Assembly (NCBI RefSeq): GCF_015704865.1 | Contig: NZ_JADQTO010000001.1 | Coordinates: forward strand, 186,001-250,000 | Reading direction: 5' to 3' | Source: Actinoplanes aureus | Lineage (GTDB): Bacteria > Actinomycetota > Actinomycetes > Mycobacteriales > Micromonosporaceae | DNA length: 64,000 nt | In this document: positions 51,878 through 59,694 of the stretch, in pieces | Layout of the letters: every line of letters starts with the position of its first letter | Position numbering within the stretch: the stretch's first letter is position 1 | Translations under genes and position numbers: made by a program | Notes under the pieces: generated by a model | Seen by the model: the letters and a program-made list of their open reading frames with translations, nothing else | Database searches by the model: none | What the model was told of the DNA's origin: nothing

Positions 51878-52324
51878 TCAGACTCCGACGGTACGGGTGG
51901 CCACCAGCCCCCGGGCGGCGTCCCCGGTGACCGAGGCGATCTCCAGAGCCCAGCCGCCGGTGAAGCAGCTGTCGGTGGCCAGGGTGTGCCCGCTCACGTG
52001 CCGCCGCCCGAAGGCCGTCGCGCAGGCGTCACCCGGAAGGGCGAGCTGAGCCGTGTGCAGCCGGTCTCCGGCGGCGGAGAAGACCTCGAAGTGCACGTGC
52101 GGCCAGCGGCCCGCCCCGGCGTCCGGGAAGGAGCTGGGGAATGACACCCAGCCGGTCGGGTCGGCGGTCTGCCACGCCACCTCCGGCTGCTCGCAGTGCC
52201 ACAGGCTCACCGCGTACCCCGGCATCGGCCGCCCGGACCCGGTGCTCAGCAGGCGCAGGCGAACGGTGAGCGGCACGCCGTGGGCCCGCTCGGCGGGCCG
52301 GTCAAGGGAGAGCGTGGCAGTCAT
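51878..52324 (-). CDS. degenerate intradiol-dioxygenase-fold protein
   Basis: The 148-residue protein matches the core of intradiol ring-cleavage dioxygenases: LLSTGSGRPMPGYAVSLWHC, QTADPTGWVSFPSSFP and RWPHVHFEVF. The two iron-binding His residues (His76, His78) are kept. The Tyr of the YS motif after LWHC and the Tyr in FPGWY are both absent; the latter reads FPDAGAG here. Without the Tyr ligands, catechol cleavage is unlikely, so it may be a binding protein or an enzyme of another type. It starts about 100 bases from the CDP-alcohol transferase gene. Confidence 0.78.
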   Translation of the reverse strand: MTATLSLDRPAERAHGVPLTVRLRLLSTGSGRPMPGYAVSLWHCEQPEVAWQTADPTGWVSFPSSFPDAGAGRWPHVHFEVFSAAGDRLHTAQLALPGDACATAFGRRHVSGHTLATDSCFTGGWALEIASVTGDAARGLVATRTVGV

Positions 52325-52380
52325 GATCGTCTGTTCGGCACCGGCCTGCCGGGTCCGCGCCGATTCCCGGTTTCAAAACA

Positions 52381-52412
52381 GGAGCACCCCGGCGGATCCG
52401 CCGGGGTGCTCC
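52381..52412 (-). terminator. terminator of the CDP-alcohol transferase gene
   Basis: A perfect 32-base palindrome (16 bases each side) lies 13 bases beyond the stop of the minus-strand gene. On that strand it is followed by TGTTTTG. The innermost bases would form the loop. It is one of the strongest hairpins in the window. Confidence 0.88.
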
Positions 52413-52425
52413 ACGTGCGCGTGGT

Positions 52426-53325
52426 TCAGATCGAGGTCGTCAGCGGCCGGGCCGGGCCGTCGTTCTGGTAGGCCGCGTACTCCGCCTGCGCCGTCTTCAG
52501 CTTGGCCGGGAAGACCTGGCAGGTCCGCAGCAGCTTGTAGATCAGGAAGGCCTCGAAGGCGAGCAGGCCGGCACCGGCCGCGATGGTGACCGGGAAGATC
52601 AGGCCGGTCAGCGGGCCGATGATGAAGACGAACATCTCGTACTCGATGCCGCTGATCAGGTGGGTGCGGATCCGGCGTTGCCGCAGGAAGTCGCCGACCC
52701 GGCGCTTGAGCGAGAGGTTGCCGGCCGGCGGTGCGGACACCTGCTCGGGCATCTCGTCGGTCGGCTCCGCCATCCCGGCGGGCGCCTCCGGGTGCACCGG
52801 CTGCGGCGGCTGCAACTCCGCCAGCTGGTCGCTCATGCTGCGCCGGACCTTCTGCATCTGGCTGCTGTTCAGGTAGCGGAACAGGTCCAGGAAGATGGCG
52901 ACGGCCATCAGCCAGAGGTACGCGACCTCGCCGGTCTGCACGTACTGCCCGCCGAAGAGCGCCAGGGCGATGAAGAAGACCCGGACCCGGTCGAGCACGA
53001 AGTCGAGCCACTGGCCGAACATCGTGCCGGTCCCGTTCAGCCGGGCGATCTTGCCGTCCATGCAGTCGACCACGAAGCTCAGGTGGAAGAGCAGGGCCCC
53101 GGCGACCAGGAACCAGCGGTCGCCGACGGCGAAACAGACTGCCGCACCGGTTCCGAACACGGTCGCGACAAGGGTTAGAACGTTGGGCGTGATCCACCGG
53201 TAGGGCGCTACCTGACGTACCAGACGGGCCGCCAGCGGGTCGACCAGAAGCACGGTCCACCACGCGTCGACCGGCTTGTAGGTCCGCTCCCGGATCTCCT
53301 GCAAGGTCACCTTCACGCGCGGCAC
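52426..53325 (-). CDS. CDP-alcohol phosphatidyltransferase family protein
   Basis: The 299-residue protein has the full CDP-alcohol signature (DG-x2-AR-x8-G-x3-D-x3-D): Asp90, Gly91, Ala94, Arg95, Gly104, Asp108, Asp112 within MDGKIARLNGTGTMFG and its continuation. Six or so helices surround it, and a hydrophilic insert of about 55 residues rich in Pro/Glu (about 165-215) splits the membrane part. It transfers a phosphatidyl-type group from a CDP-lipid to an alcohol. The alcohol is not predictable. It starts with GTG. Confidence 0.9.
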   Translation of the reverse strand: MPRVKVTLQEIRERTYKPVDAWWTVLLVDPLAARLVRQVAPYRWITPNVLTLVATVFGTGAAVCFAVGDRWFLVAGALLFHLSFVVDCMDGKIARLNGTGTMFGQWLDFVLDRVRVFFIALALFGGQYVQTGEVAYLWLMAVAIFLDLFRYLNSSQMQKVRRSMSDQLAELQPPQPVHPEAPAGMAEPTDEMPEQVSAPPAGNLSLKRRVGDFLRQRRIRTHLISGIEYEMFVFIIGPLTGLIFPVTIAAGAGLLAFEAFLIYKLLRTCQVFPAKLKTAQAEYAAYQNDGPARPLTTSI

Positions 53326-53593
53326 TCTAGACCTTAATTGTTAGCAAACACCAAGTACCCCGCCGGTGTCGCCAGGACCCGGCCATGTCGTCCGGAGCTG
53401 CCTCATCTCAGTTGTGATGAGGCTCACCGGAAGGACGCCGCTTCGCCCGAAGCACGCCCACGCTCGTCACGAGCGTCTCACTGTCGTCGTCTTCCGACTC
53501 TAGTCTCCCGGTGCGCCCGCGACTTCATCAGCGGCCGGTAAGGGCGACCCGGGCCACCCGTTCGGGGACCCGGGCCGCCGGCACGGCGCCCGG

Positions 53594-54595
53594 CTAGCCC
53601 TGCCGCAGCTCCGCGCCCACGTCGTGCAGGTGGCGCAACGCCTGCCGGTACGAATCGGTCAGGCTTGTCACCTCGTACGCGACACCGAGCTCCGCGCAGT
53701 ACCGCTGCACCACCGGCTGGGCCTTGCGCAGGTTCGGGGTCGGCATGGCCGGGAACAGGTGATGCTCGATCTGGTAGTTCAGACCGCCCAGCGCGGCGTC
53801 CACCAGCCGGCCACCGCGGACGTTGCGTGACGTGAGCACCTGCTTGCGCAGGAAGTCCTCGGTGCCGTCCGGGTGCGGCATGCCCTTGTGGTTCGGCGCG
53901 AACGTGAGACCCAGGTACACCCCGAACAACGCCTGGTGCACCACGAGGAAGGCGAGCGCCTGGAGCGGGGTGAGCACCAGGAGCAGCGCCGCGGCGTACC
54001 CGATGAAGTGCGTCGCCAGCAGTGCGCCCTCCAGGCCGCGCCGCTTCACGGTGCCGTCGCGCAGCGCCCGGACGCTGTCCCGCTTCAGCGAGAGGCCCAG
54101 CAGCGTGAGCAGCGGGAAGAAGAACCACGCCTGGTGCTTCACCAGGAAGCCCTTGCCGCGGGCCGCCTCCGGGCTCCAGACCAGCACACCGGGGCCGACG
54201 TCCGGGTCCAGATCGTCGTGGTTCGGGTTGGCGTGGTGCTTGGTGTGCTTGTCCATCCAGTATCCGTACGACATTCCGATCGCCAGGTTGCCGGCGATCA
54301 GCCCGGCCCGGGCGCTCGGCTTGTTGGTGCGGAACACCTGCCGGTGCGCCAGGTCGTGTGCCACCAGCGCGACCTGCGCGAAGACCACGGCCAGGAACAC
54401 GGCCACCGCGAGGGTCCACCAGGAACTGCCGATGAGGAAGAAGGCGGTCCAGCCGCCGACCAGGGCCAGGCCGACCAGGCTGAGGCGTGCGGCGTAGTAG
54501 GCCGGGCGCCGCCGCAGCAGGCCTGCGGCGTTGATCCGGCGGTTGAGTTCCGAGAAGTCGCTGCCGGCCGTTCTTCTCTCGGCTGTCGTCGTCAT
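53594..54595 (-). CDS. membrane fatty acid desaturase
   Basis: The 333-residue protein has the three His boxes of front-end or acyl-lipid desaturases: HDLAH (80-84), HTKHH (117-121) and QIEHH near residue 274. Four or more membrane helices lie between them. It introduces a double bond into a fatty acyl chain using di-iron, O2 and a reductase. QIEHH suggests a front-end or delta-6-like type, often involved in membrane fluidity at low temperature. No ferredoxin or reductase gene is adjacent. Confidence 0.92.
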   Translation of the reverse strand: MTTTAERRTAGSDFSELNRRINAAGLLRRRPAYYAARLSLVGLALVGGWTAFFLIGSSWWTLAVAVFLAVVFAQVALVAHDLAHRQVFRTNKPSARAGLIAGNLAIGMSYGYWMDKHTKHHANPNHDDLDPDVGPGVLVWSPEAARGKGFLVKHQAWFFFPLLTLLGLSLKRDSVRALRDGTVKRRGLEGALLATHFIGYAAALLLVLTPLQALAFLVVHQALFGVYLGLTFAPNHKGMPHPDGTEDFLRKQVLTSRNVRGGRLVDAALGGLNYQIEHHLFPAMPTPNLRKAQPVVQRYCAELGVAYEVTSLTDSYRQALRHLHDVGAELRQG

Positions 54596-54726
54596 GCGTA
54601 CATTGAACCGGCATGGTCAATTCCGGTCAGGAGTGCCAGGTCCCCGTGGCCCGGGCGGCTGGCACCCGGGCCTGTGGTAGGGCTGGCACTACCGACACGG
54701 TGGTGCGCTGCGGCCAGGATGAGGTC

Positions 54727-56013
54727 ATGGAGTCCCGTGACTGGATCCGCGACGGCATCCGAGCAGTGGCCGGCGGGGTGCTCGCCATCCCCCTGGCAGT
54801 CCTCAACATCCCTCTGTTCGTGCTCTTCGTGGTGTCGCTCGTGCTGACCCCGGTGCTGGGCATCGGCCTGGTCCTGCTGCCGCTGGTGACCATGCTGATC
54901 CGGGCGCGGGCGGACCTGGCCCGGCGGCTCGGTGCCGGCTTCGGAGTGCCGGTGGCCCGGCCGTACCGGCCCCTTCCGGAGCGGGCGCCGATCGGGGGCC
55001 TGCGCCGCTACAAGTGGGTGATGACCGACCCGGCGACCTGGCGTGACCTGGGCTGGCTGCTGCCCGGCGCGGTGGCCGGTCTGGTGCTGGGCGTGCTGTC
55101 GCTGGCCGTACCGCTCTACGGGATCGAGGGCATCCTGCTGCTGCCGCTGTGGATCTGGCTCGGGACCGGCTACTACGGCTACGGCATGATCTGGCCGATC
55201 GAGACCCTCGGCGAGGGCTTCCTGTCCCTGCCGCAGGGTGCGCTGATCCTGGCCGTCGGTATCGCGGCGGCGCCGTACCTGCGGTGGGCGGACGCGCAGT
55301 TCAACCGGTTCTTCCTGGGCCCGACCCGCAACGCCGAGCTGCGCCTGCGGGTCAGCCAGCTCACCGTCACCCGGGCCGACACGGTCGACGCGCAGGCCGC
55401 CGAGCTGCGCCGGATCGAGCGGGATCTGCACGACGGCGCACAGGCCCGGCTCGTCTCGCTGGGCATGACCATCGGCCTGGCCGAGGAGATGATCGCCACC
55501 GACCCGGACACCGCCCGCAAGCTGCTCTCCGAGGCCCGGGAGACCAGCTCCACCGCCCTCGTCGAGCTGCGGCACCTGGTCCGCGGCATCCACCCGCCGG
55601 TGCTCGCCGAGCGCGGACTGGAAGGCGCGGTCCGGGCACTGGCCATGGCCCTGCCGATCCCGACGGTGGTGACGGCCGCGGTGCCGGGCCGGCTGGACAC
55701 ACCGGTCGAGTCGGCCGCCTACTTCGCGGTCGCCGAAGTACTCGCCAACGCGACCCGGCACAGTTTCGCCCACAGCGTGCAGGTGGAGCTGTGGCACACC
55801 GGCGACGGCCTGGTCATGCGGGTCAGCGACGACGGCCTGGGCGGGGCCGACCCGACCGGCGGGACCGGGCTGTGGGGCATCGAACGCCGTCTCGCCGCCT
55901 TCGATGGCACGATGGCTCTGTCCAGCCCGCCGGGTGGACCGACCGTCGTGACCATGGAGCTGCCGTGCGTGTTGTCATCGCCGAGGATCTCGCCCTCCTC
56001 CGGGACGGACTGA
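54727..56013 (+). CDS. two-component sensor histidine kinase
   Basis: The 428-residue protein has an N-terminal sensor part with about five membrane helices (1-185), followed by a HisKA_3 dimerisation domain with the phosphoryl-accepting His235 in RRIERDLHDGAQARLVSLG and an HATPase domain with AVAEVLANATRH and SDDGLGG. This is the NarL-type group of kinases. The signal is unknown. ATG 54727 has a GGATGAGG upstream. The C-terminus overlaps the response regulator gene by 49 bases. Confidence 0.93.
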   Translation: MESRDWIRDGIRAVAGGVLAIPLAVLNIPLFVLFVVSLVLTPVLGIGLVLLPLVTMLIRARADLARRLGAGFGVPVARPYRPLPERAPIGGLRRYKWVMTDPATWRDLGWLLPGAVAGLVLGVLSLAVPLYGIEGILLLPLWIWLGTGYYGYGMIWPIETLGEGFLSLPQGALILAVGIAAAPYLRWADAQFNRFFLGPTRNAELRLRVSQLTVTRADTVDAQAAELRRIERDLHDGAQARLVSLGMTIGLAEEMIATDPDTARKLLSEARETSSTALVELRHLVRGIHPPVLAERGLEGAVRALAMALPIPTVVTAAVPGRLDTPVESAAYFAVAEVLANATRHSFAHSVQVELWHTGDGLVMRVSDDGLGGADPTGGTGLWGIERRLAAFDGTMALSSPPGGPTVVTMELPCVLSSPRISPSSGTD

Positions 56014-56603
56014 CGAGGCTGCTGGAGGCGTACGACTTCAAGGTGGTGGCGGCGGTCGACAACGGACCGTCGCTGTTGCCGGCCCTGGTGGAGCACCGCC
56101 CCGACGTCGCCGTGGTGGACGTCCGGCTGCCGCCCACCTTCACCGACGAGGGGTTGCAGGCGGCGATCGCGGCCCGGACCGCGGTGCCCGGCCTGCCGGT
56201 GCTGGTGCTCTCCCAGCACGTCGAGCCGCTCTACGCCCGGGAGCTGCTGAGCGACCGCAACGGCGGCGTCGGATACCTGCTCAAGGACCGGGTGTCGCAT
56301 GTGGCGCAGTTCGTCGACGGGGTTCGCCGGGTGGCCGGTGGCGGCACGGTGATGGACCCGGAGGTGGTCTCGCAGCTGCTGGCGCGCAACCAGCCACCGC
56401 TTGCCGCACTGACCGCCCGGGAGCGGGACGTCATCGGCCTGATGGCGGAGGGCCGCTCCAACGCCGCGATCGCCGGAAAGCTCTTCATCGGCGAGAAGGC
56501 GGTCAGCAAACACATCAACAGCATCTTCACCAAGCTCGGCCTGCCGCCTTCCGACGATGACAACCGCCGGGTCCTGGCCGTGCTGGCCTACCTCAACGGG
56601 TAG
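55965..56603 (+). CDS. LuxR/NarL-type response regulator
   Basis: The 212-residue protein is the partner of the upstream kinase. Its receiver domain has Asp8 and the phosphoacceptor Asp52 in VAVVDVRLPP, with Lys in YLLKDR. A C-terminal LuxR-type HTH has LTARERDVIGLMAEGRSNAA, then IAGKLFIGEKAVSKHINSIF. It starts with GTG inside the kinase gene. Target genes are unknown; the propeller gene that follows is on the other strand. Confidence 0.95.
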   Translation: MRVVIAEDLALLRDGLTRLLEAYDFKVVAAVDNGPSLLPALVEHRPDVAVVDVRLPPTFTDEGLQAAIAARTAVPGLPVLVLSQHVEPLYARELLSDRNGGVGYLLKDRVSHVAQFVDGVRRVAGGGTVMDPEVVSQLLARNQPPLAALTARERDVIGLMAEGRSNAAIAGKLFIGEKAVSKHINSIFTKLGLPPSDDDNRRVLAVLAYLNG

Positions 56604-56620
56604 GCCAGCCGCCTGATCGC

Positions 56621-57658
56621 CTACCAGCGCAGGCGGGCGATCCGTCCGGCCTCGCCGGAGGCCCAGCAGGAGCCGCCGGTGCAGGCGACCGCGTCGAAGC
56701 TGCCGGTGTCGAAGCGGCGCCAGGTCACCCCGCCGTCGTAGGAGACGTCGCTGCCGGTCGGCCCGACGGTCAGAGCGGTACGCCCCCGCCCGGTCCACGC
56801 CGCCCCGGAGCGGTACTCGCCGGGCACGGTCCGCGAGACGGTCCAGTGCCGCCCGCCATCGCGGGTGACCGCCGAGCCGTCCGGCGCGGTCGCCGGAGCC
56901 GCGTAGTCACCGCCGACCGCGATCCCGGTGCGCGAGTCGCGGAACGCCAGCGAGTAGATGCCGGCGCTCGGCCCGCTGGGAATCGGCGAGTCGGCCACCG
57001 ACCAGGTCCGGCCGCCGTCGCGGGAGGCGAAGACCCGGGCCGTGGCGCCGCCGCCGGTGGCGAACCAGGCGTGCCGGCCGGCCGAGACCAGGCAGGTCCC
57101 GCTGGCGGCGAAGGCGAACTCACCGGGCAGCGCGTCCGGCATGCCGGTGGTCGGCCGGACCTGCCAGCTCCGCCCGCCGTCGTTCGTCGCGAGGATCCGG
57201 AACTTCCCGCCGACCGGGTCGGACAGTGCCAGGCCGTGGCGCCGGTCGAGGAAGGTCAGGCAGTCGTAGAAGGCCACCGGGTCGTCGTTGCGGAACGTCT
57301 CGGTCCAGGTGCGGCCGCCGTCCGAGGTCGCGTACACCCGGGAGTCGGTGCCGTTGCCGATGGTGAGCGCCACCGCGTGCCAGGCGTCGGCGGCCTCGAT
57401 GTCGCGGAACTGGAGCGCCGCCGCCTCCGGCGGGCCGACCGACGCCCAGGTGCGCCCGCCGTCGACCGTGCGCAGCACGGTGCCGGCGGATCCGGCCGCC
57501 CAGGCGACCCGCGCGCTGACCGGGGCGAGCCCGCGGAACCGGGCGGTCGACCCGGTGTCACTGAGCTGCCAGGACGGCCCGCGGCCCGGGGTGAAGCCGG
57601 TGCCGGCGACCATGACGAGAGCGAGTGCTGAGATAGACAACTTTCGTTGCAACGTCAT
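56621..57658 (-). CDS. secreted Asp-box beta-propeller protein
   Basis: The 345-residue protein has a signal peptide (about 1-22) and at least six Asp-box motifs of the form DGGRTW: VDGGRTWAS, SDGGRTWTE, NDGGRSWQV, RDGGRTWSV, RDGGRHWTV and YDGGVTWRR. These mark the blades of a propeller like that of Ycf48 or sialidase-like proteins. No sialidase catalytic Arg/Glu set is apparent. It is probably a structural or binding protein outside the cell. It is divergent from the ABM-domain gene, with 86 bases between. Confidence 0.88.
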   Translation of the reverse strand: MTLQRKLSISALALVMVAGTGFTPGRGPSWQLSDTGSTARFRGLAPVSARVAWAAGSAGTVLRTVDGGRTWASVGPPEAAALQFRDIEAADAWHAVALTIGNGTDSRVYATSDGGRTWTETFRNDDPVAFYDCLTFLDRRHGLALSDPVGGKFRILATNDGGRSWQVRPTTGMPDALPGEFAFAASGTCLVSAGRHAWFATGGGATARVFASRDGGRTWSVADSPIPSGPSAGIYSLAFRDSRTGIAVGGDYAAPATAPDGSAVTRDGGRHWTVSRTVPGEYRSGAAWTGRGRTALTVGPTGSDVSYDGGVTWRRFDTGSFDAVACTGGSCWASGEAGRIARLRW

Positions 57659-57744
57659 GCTCAGGCAACTTACCGGCAGGGCTGTGATGTGGGGTATGGC
57701 ACTCGGGCTTTGATGAGAAACAAGCGGTTACCACAATGTGAGAC

Positions 57745-58335
57745 ATGCAGACGTTGGCGCAGCTCCCGGTGACCGTGGCCATCACGCGTCGTGTCGATCC
57801 CGACCGTGCCGCGGAGATGGCCGCGTGGGTCCGGGCCGGCGCGTCGCTCGCCGAGGACTTCCCCGGTTTCCTCGGCACCGGCTGGGTACGCCCGGAGCCC
57901 GGTTCCGCCGAGTGGCACATGCTCTACCGCTTCGCCGACGCCGAGTCGCTGCGCGACTGGGAGGAGTCGTCACAACGGCAGTGGTGGCTCTCCTCCGCCG
58001 AGGGCTTCGTCGAGCACGCCCGGGTCGAGCGGCGTACCGGCATCGAGGGCTGGTTCGACCCGCCGCGGGAGAGCCAGCTCGACAAGCCCGCCGACACGCC
58101 GCCGGCCCCGGCCGCGCCGCCGCGCTGGAAGCAGGCGGTGACCATCTGGCTCGGCTTCTTCCCGGTGAGCCTGGTCGCCGCGTTCCTGCTGAACCCGTAT
58201 CTGGAGGGTCTGAACACGGTTCTGAAGACCCTGATCAGCACGCTCTGTCTCACGCCGGTGATGACCTATCTGGTGCTGCCCCGCGTCACCAAGGCTCTCC
58301 AACCCTGGCTCCGCCGGGGGTCGCGCGACAACTAG
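57745..58335 (+). CDS. ABM-domain protein with two C-terminal membrane helices
   Basis: The 196-residue protein has an N-terminal antibiotic-biosynthesis-monooxygenase fold (VTVAITRRVDPDRAAEMAAW, then LRDWEESSQRQWWLSSAEGF). A Pro/Ala linker and two C-terminal helices follow (about 130-150 and 160-180). This fusion of an ABM domain with a membrane tail is known from many bacteria with unknown role. No heme-degradation residues can be assigned. A hairpin terminator follows. Confidence 0.85.
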   Translation: MQTLAQLPVTVAITRRVDPDRAAEMAAWVRAGASLAEDFPGFLGTGWVRPEPGSAEWHMLYRFADAESLRDWEESSQRQWWLSSAEGFVEHARVERRTGIEGWFDPPRESQLDKPADTPPAPAAPPRWKQAVTIWLGFFPVSLVAAFLLNPYLEGLNTVLKTLISTLCLTPVMTYLVLPRVTKALQPWLRRGSRDN

Positions 58336-58380
58336 CCCAACGCCTATAGTCATGCGATGAGCTGTCGGACGGGTCGCATC

Positions 58381-58413
58381 GCCCCGGTCGCCCACGGGGT
58401 GTGCGACCGGGGC
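58381..58413. terminator. bidirectional terminator between ABM and HTH genes
   Basis: An 11-base perfect stem (58381-58391 with 58403-58413) with an 11-base loop lies between the convergent stops at 58335 and 58441. It can serve both genes. Confidence 0.78.
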
Positions 58414-58440
58414 TTCTCGCAACGGTGTGCCGGGCCGGAG

Positions 58441-59145
58441 TCAGCGCTGATCATGCCGGTCCTGGGCCTCCACCACGCGCGCGAGCAGGCGCATCAGAGC
58501 CTCGAGGTCCTTGGTGGGTGTGCCGTGCACCGCTCGGTGCAGCAGTTCCGGGGTCGGCGCGATCCGCCCTGTGATCATCTCCCAGATCGGCTTGTCGGAC
58601 AGGGGGGCGGGGGTTGCCAGGCCGGGGCGGTCCACGGATACCGGATTGCCGGCCGGTCGGCGCCTCTGGTTCGGCGGCGCCGGGTCTCCGGCGGGTGGTG
58701 CGGCGCCACGCGCGGGCGGGCCGTTCTTCGCCAGCTCGATGATGCGATGTGGCCGCTGTCGGGGGATGCGGCGATCCGCGGTGGGGGAGGCGCTGTTGGC
58801 CGCGCTGTCGGCCTTTCTGGTGCGCCGATGCCGGCGTCCCTCCCGGTGACGTGCGTCCGCGACTTTCCAGCATTCATGGGCGTGTTCCATCGCCTTCTCC
58901 CGGGAAATCTTCATTTCGATGCCGAGGGCTTCGGCCGCCGCGTAGACGGCCTTGAACCAGCGCTCGATCGCATGCCATTGCCGCCACCGTCTGTCGCAGT
59001 TCTGCGACAGGGCGCTACGAGAGATGTAGGCCGCATCGGCGATCTTTTGAAGAGACGTCCCGGTGCCCCTGATCACGAATCGCATGTACTCCGCCAGTTC
59101 CAGTGCTTCCCGGTCGCCGCGCAGAGGTTTCCACTGATAGACCAT
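58441..59145 (-). CDS. HTH DNA-binding protein with disordered C-terminal half
   Basis: The 234-residue protein has a helix-turn-helix near residues 30-55 (GTSLQKIADAAYISRSALSQ) in a helical N-terminal part of about 100 residues. The C-terminal half is Pro/Arg/Ala-rich and disordered but ends in a helix with EALMRLLARVVEAQ. It is 13 bases downstream of a small membrane protein gene, and a long inverted repeat lies upstream of the pair, so the pair may be regulated by this protein. The family is not recognised beyond the HTH. Confidence 0.72.
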   Translation of the reverse strand: MVYQWKPLRGDREALELAEYMRFVIRGTGTSLQKIADAAYISRSALSQNCDRRWRQWHAIERWFKAVYAAAEALGIEMKISREKAMEHAHECWKVADARHREGRRHRRTRKADSAANSASPTADRRIPRQRPHRIIELAKNGPPARGAAPPAGDPAPPNQRRRPAGNPVSVDRPGLATPAPLSDKPIWEMITGRIAPTPELLHRAVHGTPTKDLEALMRLLARVVEAQDRHDQR

Positions 59146-59158
59146 GCCCGGCCCGCCG

Positions 59159-59407
59159 TCAGGCCTGGGCCGGCCGGCTGCCGCCGGCCGGGCGCGGTCG
59201 GCGGGCGAGACGCCTGGTCATCTCCGCGGTCAGAGCGAGGGCCGGTGGCGCGATGGCGGCGATGACGCCGGGGGCGGTCCCGATCCACAGGAGGGCGGGC
59301 ACATAGGCCAAGCCGACGACGTAGAGCACGACGATCAGAATGACGCGAACCGATCGGGGTCTTTTCGCCTGTGGATCAGGGGCGCAGCATTTTGCTGTGC
59401 TAAACAT
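59159..59407 (-). CDS. small membrane protein encoded with an HTH regulator
   Basis: The 82-residue protein has two hydrophobic segments (about 20-40 and 44-62, with VRVILIVVLYVVGLAYVPAL and GVIAAIAPPALALTAEM) and a basic tail. GAGAG lies two bases before ATG 59407. The HTH gene starts 13 bases after its stop, so the two form an operon. I do not recognise the family; such pairs can be signal receivers with their regulator. Confidence 0.6.
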   Translation of the reverse strand: MFSTAKCCAPDPQAKRPRSVRVILIVVLYVVGLAYVPALLWIGTAPGVIAAIAPPALALTAEMTRRLARRPRPAGGSRPAQA

Positions 59408-59468
59408 GGCTCTCTCATAGGCTAGGGCGGCGCGGGACCCCGCGTCGCCAATGATCATTGATCGTGAT

Positions 59469-59510
59469 CACGAGACGCGAGAAAGATTCGAATTGTGTCT
59501 CGCGTTCGTG
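59469..59510. promoter_or_regulatory. long inverted repeat upstream of the membrane/HTH operon
   Basis: CACGAGACGCGAGA (59469-59482) and TCTCGCGTTCGTG (59498-59510) are complementary over 13 bases with a one-base bulge and a 15-base AT-rich spacer. The position, 62 bases upstream of the start codon, suits an operator for the HTH protein. Confidence 0.5.
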
Positions 59511-59694
59511 TTCCGCGAGCCAGTGTCGCATCGCTGGAGGTCTCTTCGCCGCTCTCCGCTGTTCACCGTTTTGGCTGCCCCAATCAACCATGGGTGACCT
59601 GCGGGAATGCGCTTATTAACGGTTTCTCGGGCGCTGCCGATGGGTGCTTAGGGTGAGAAGGACCGTTATCCCTTCCGCTATTTCCGCCGGCCCG

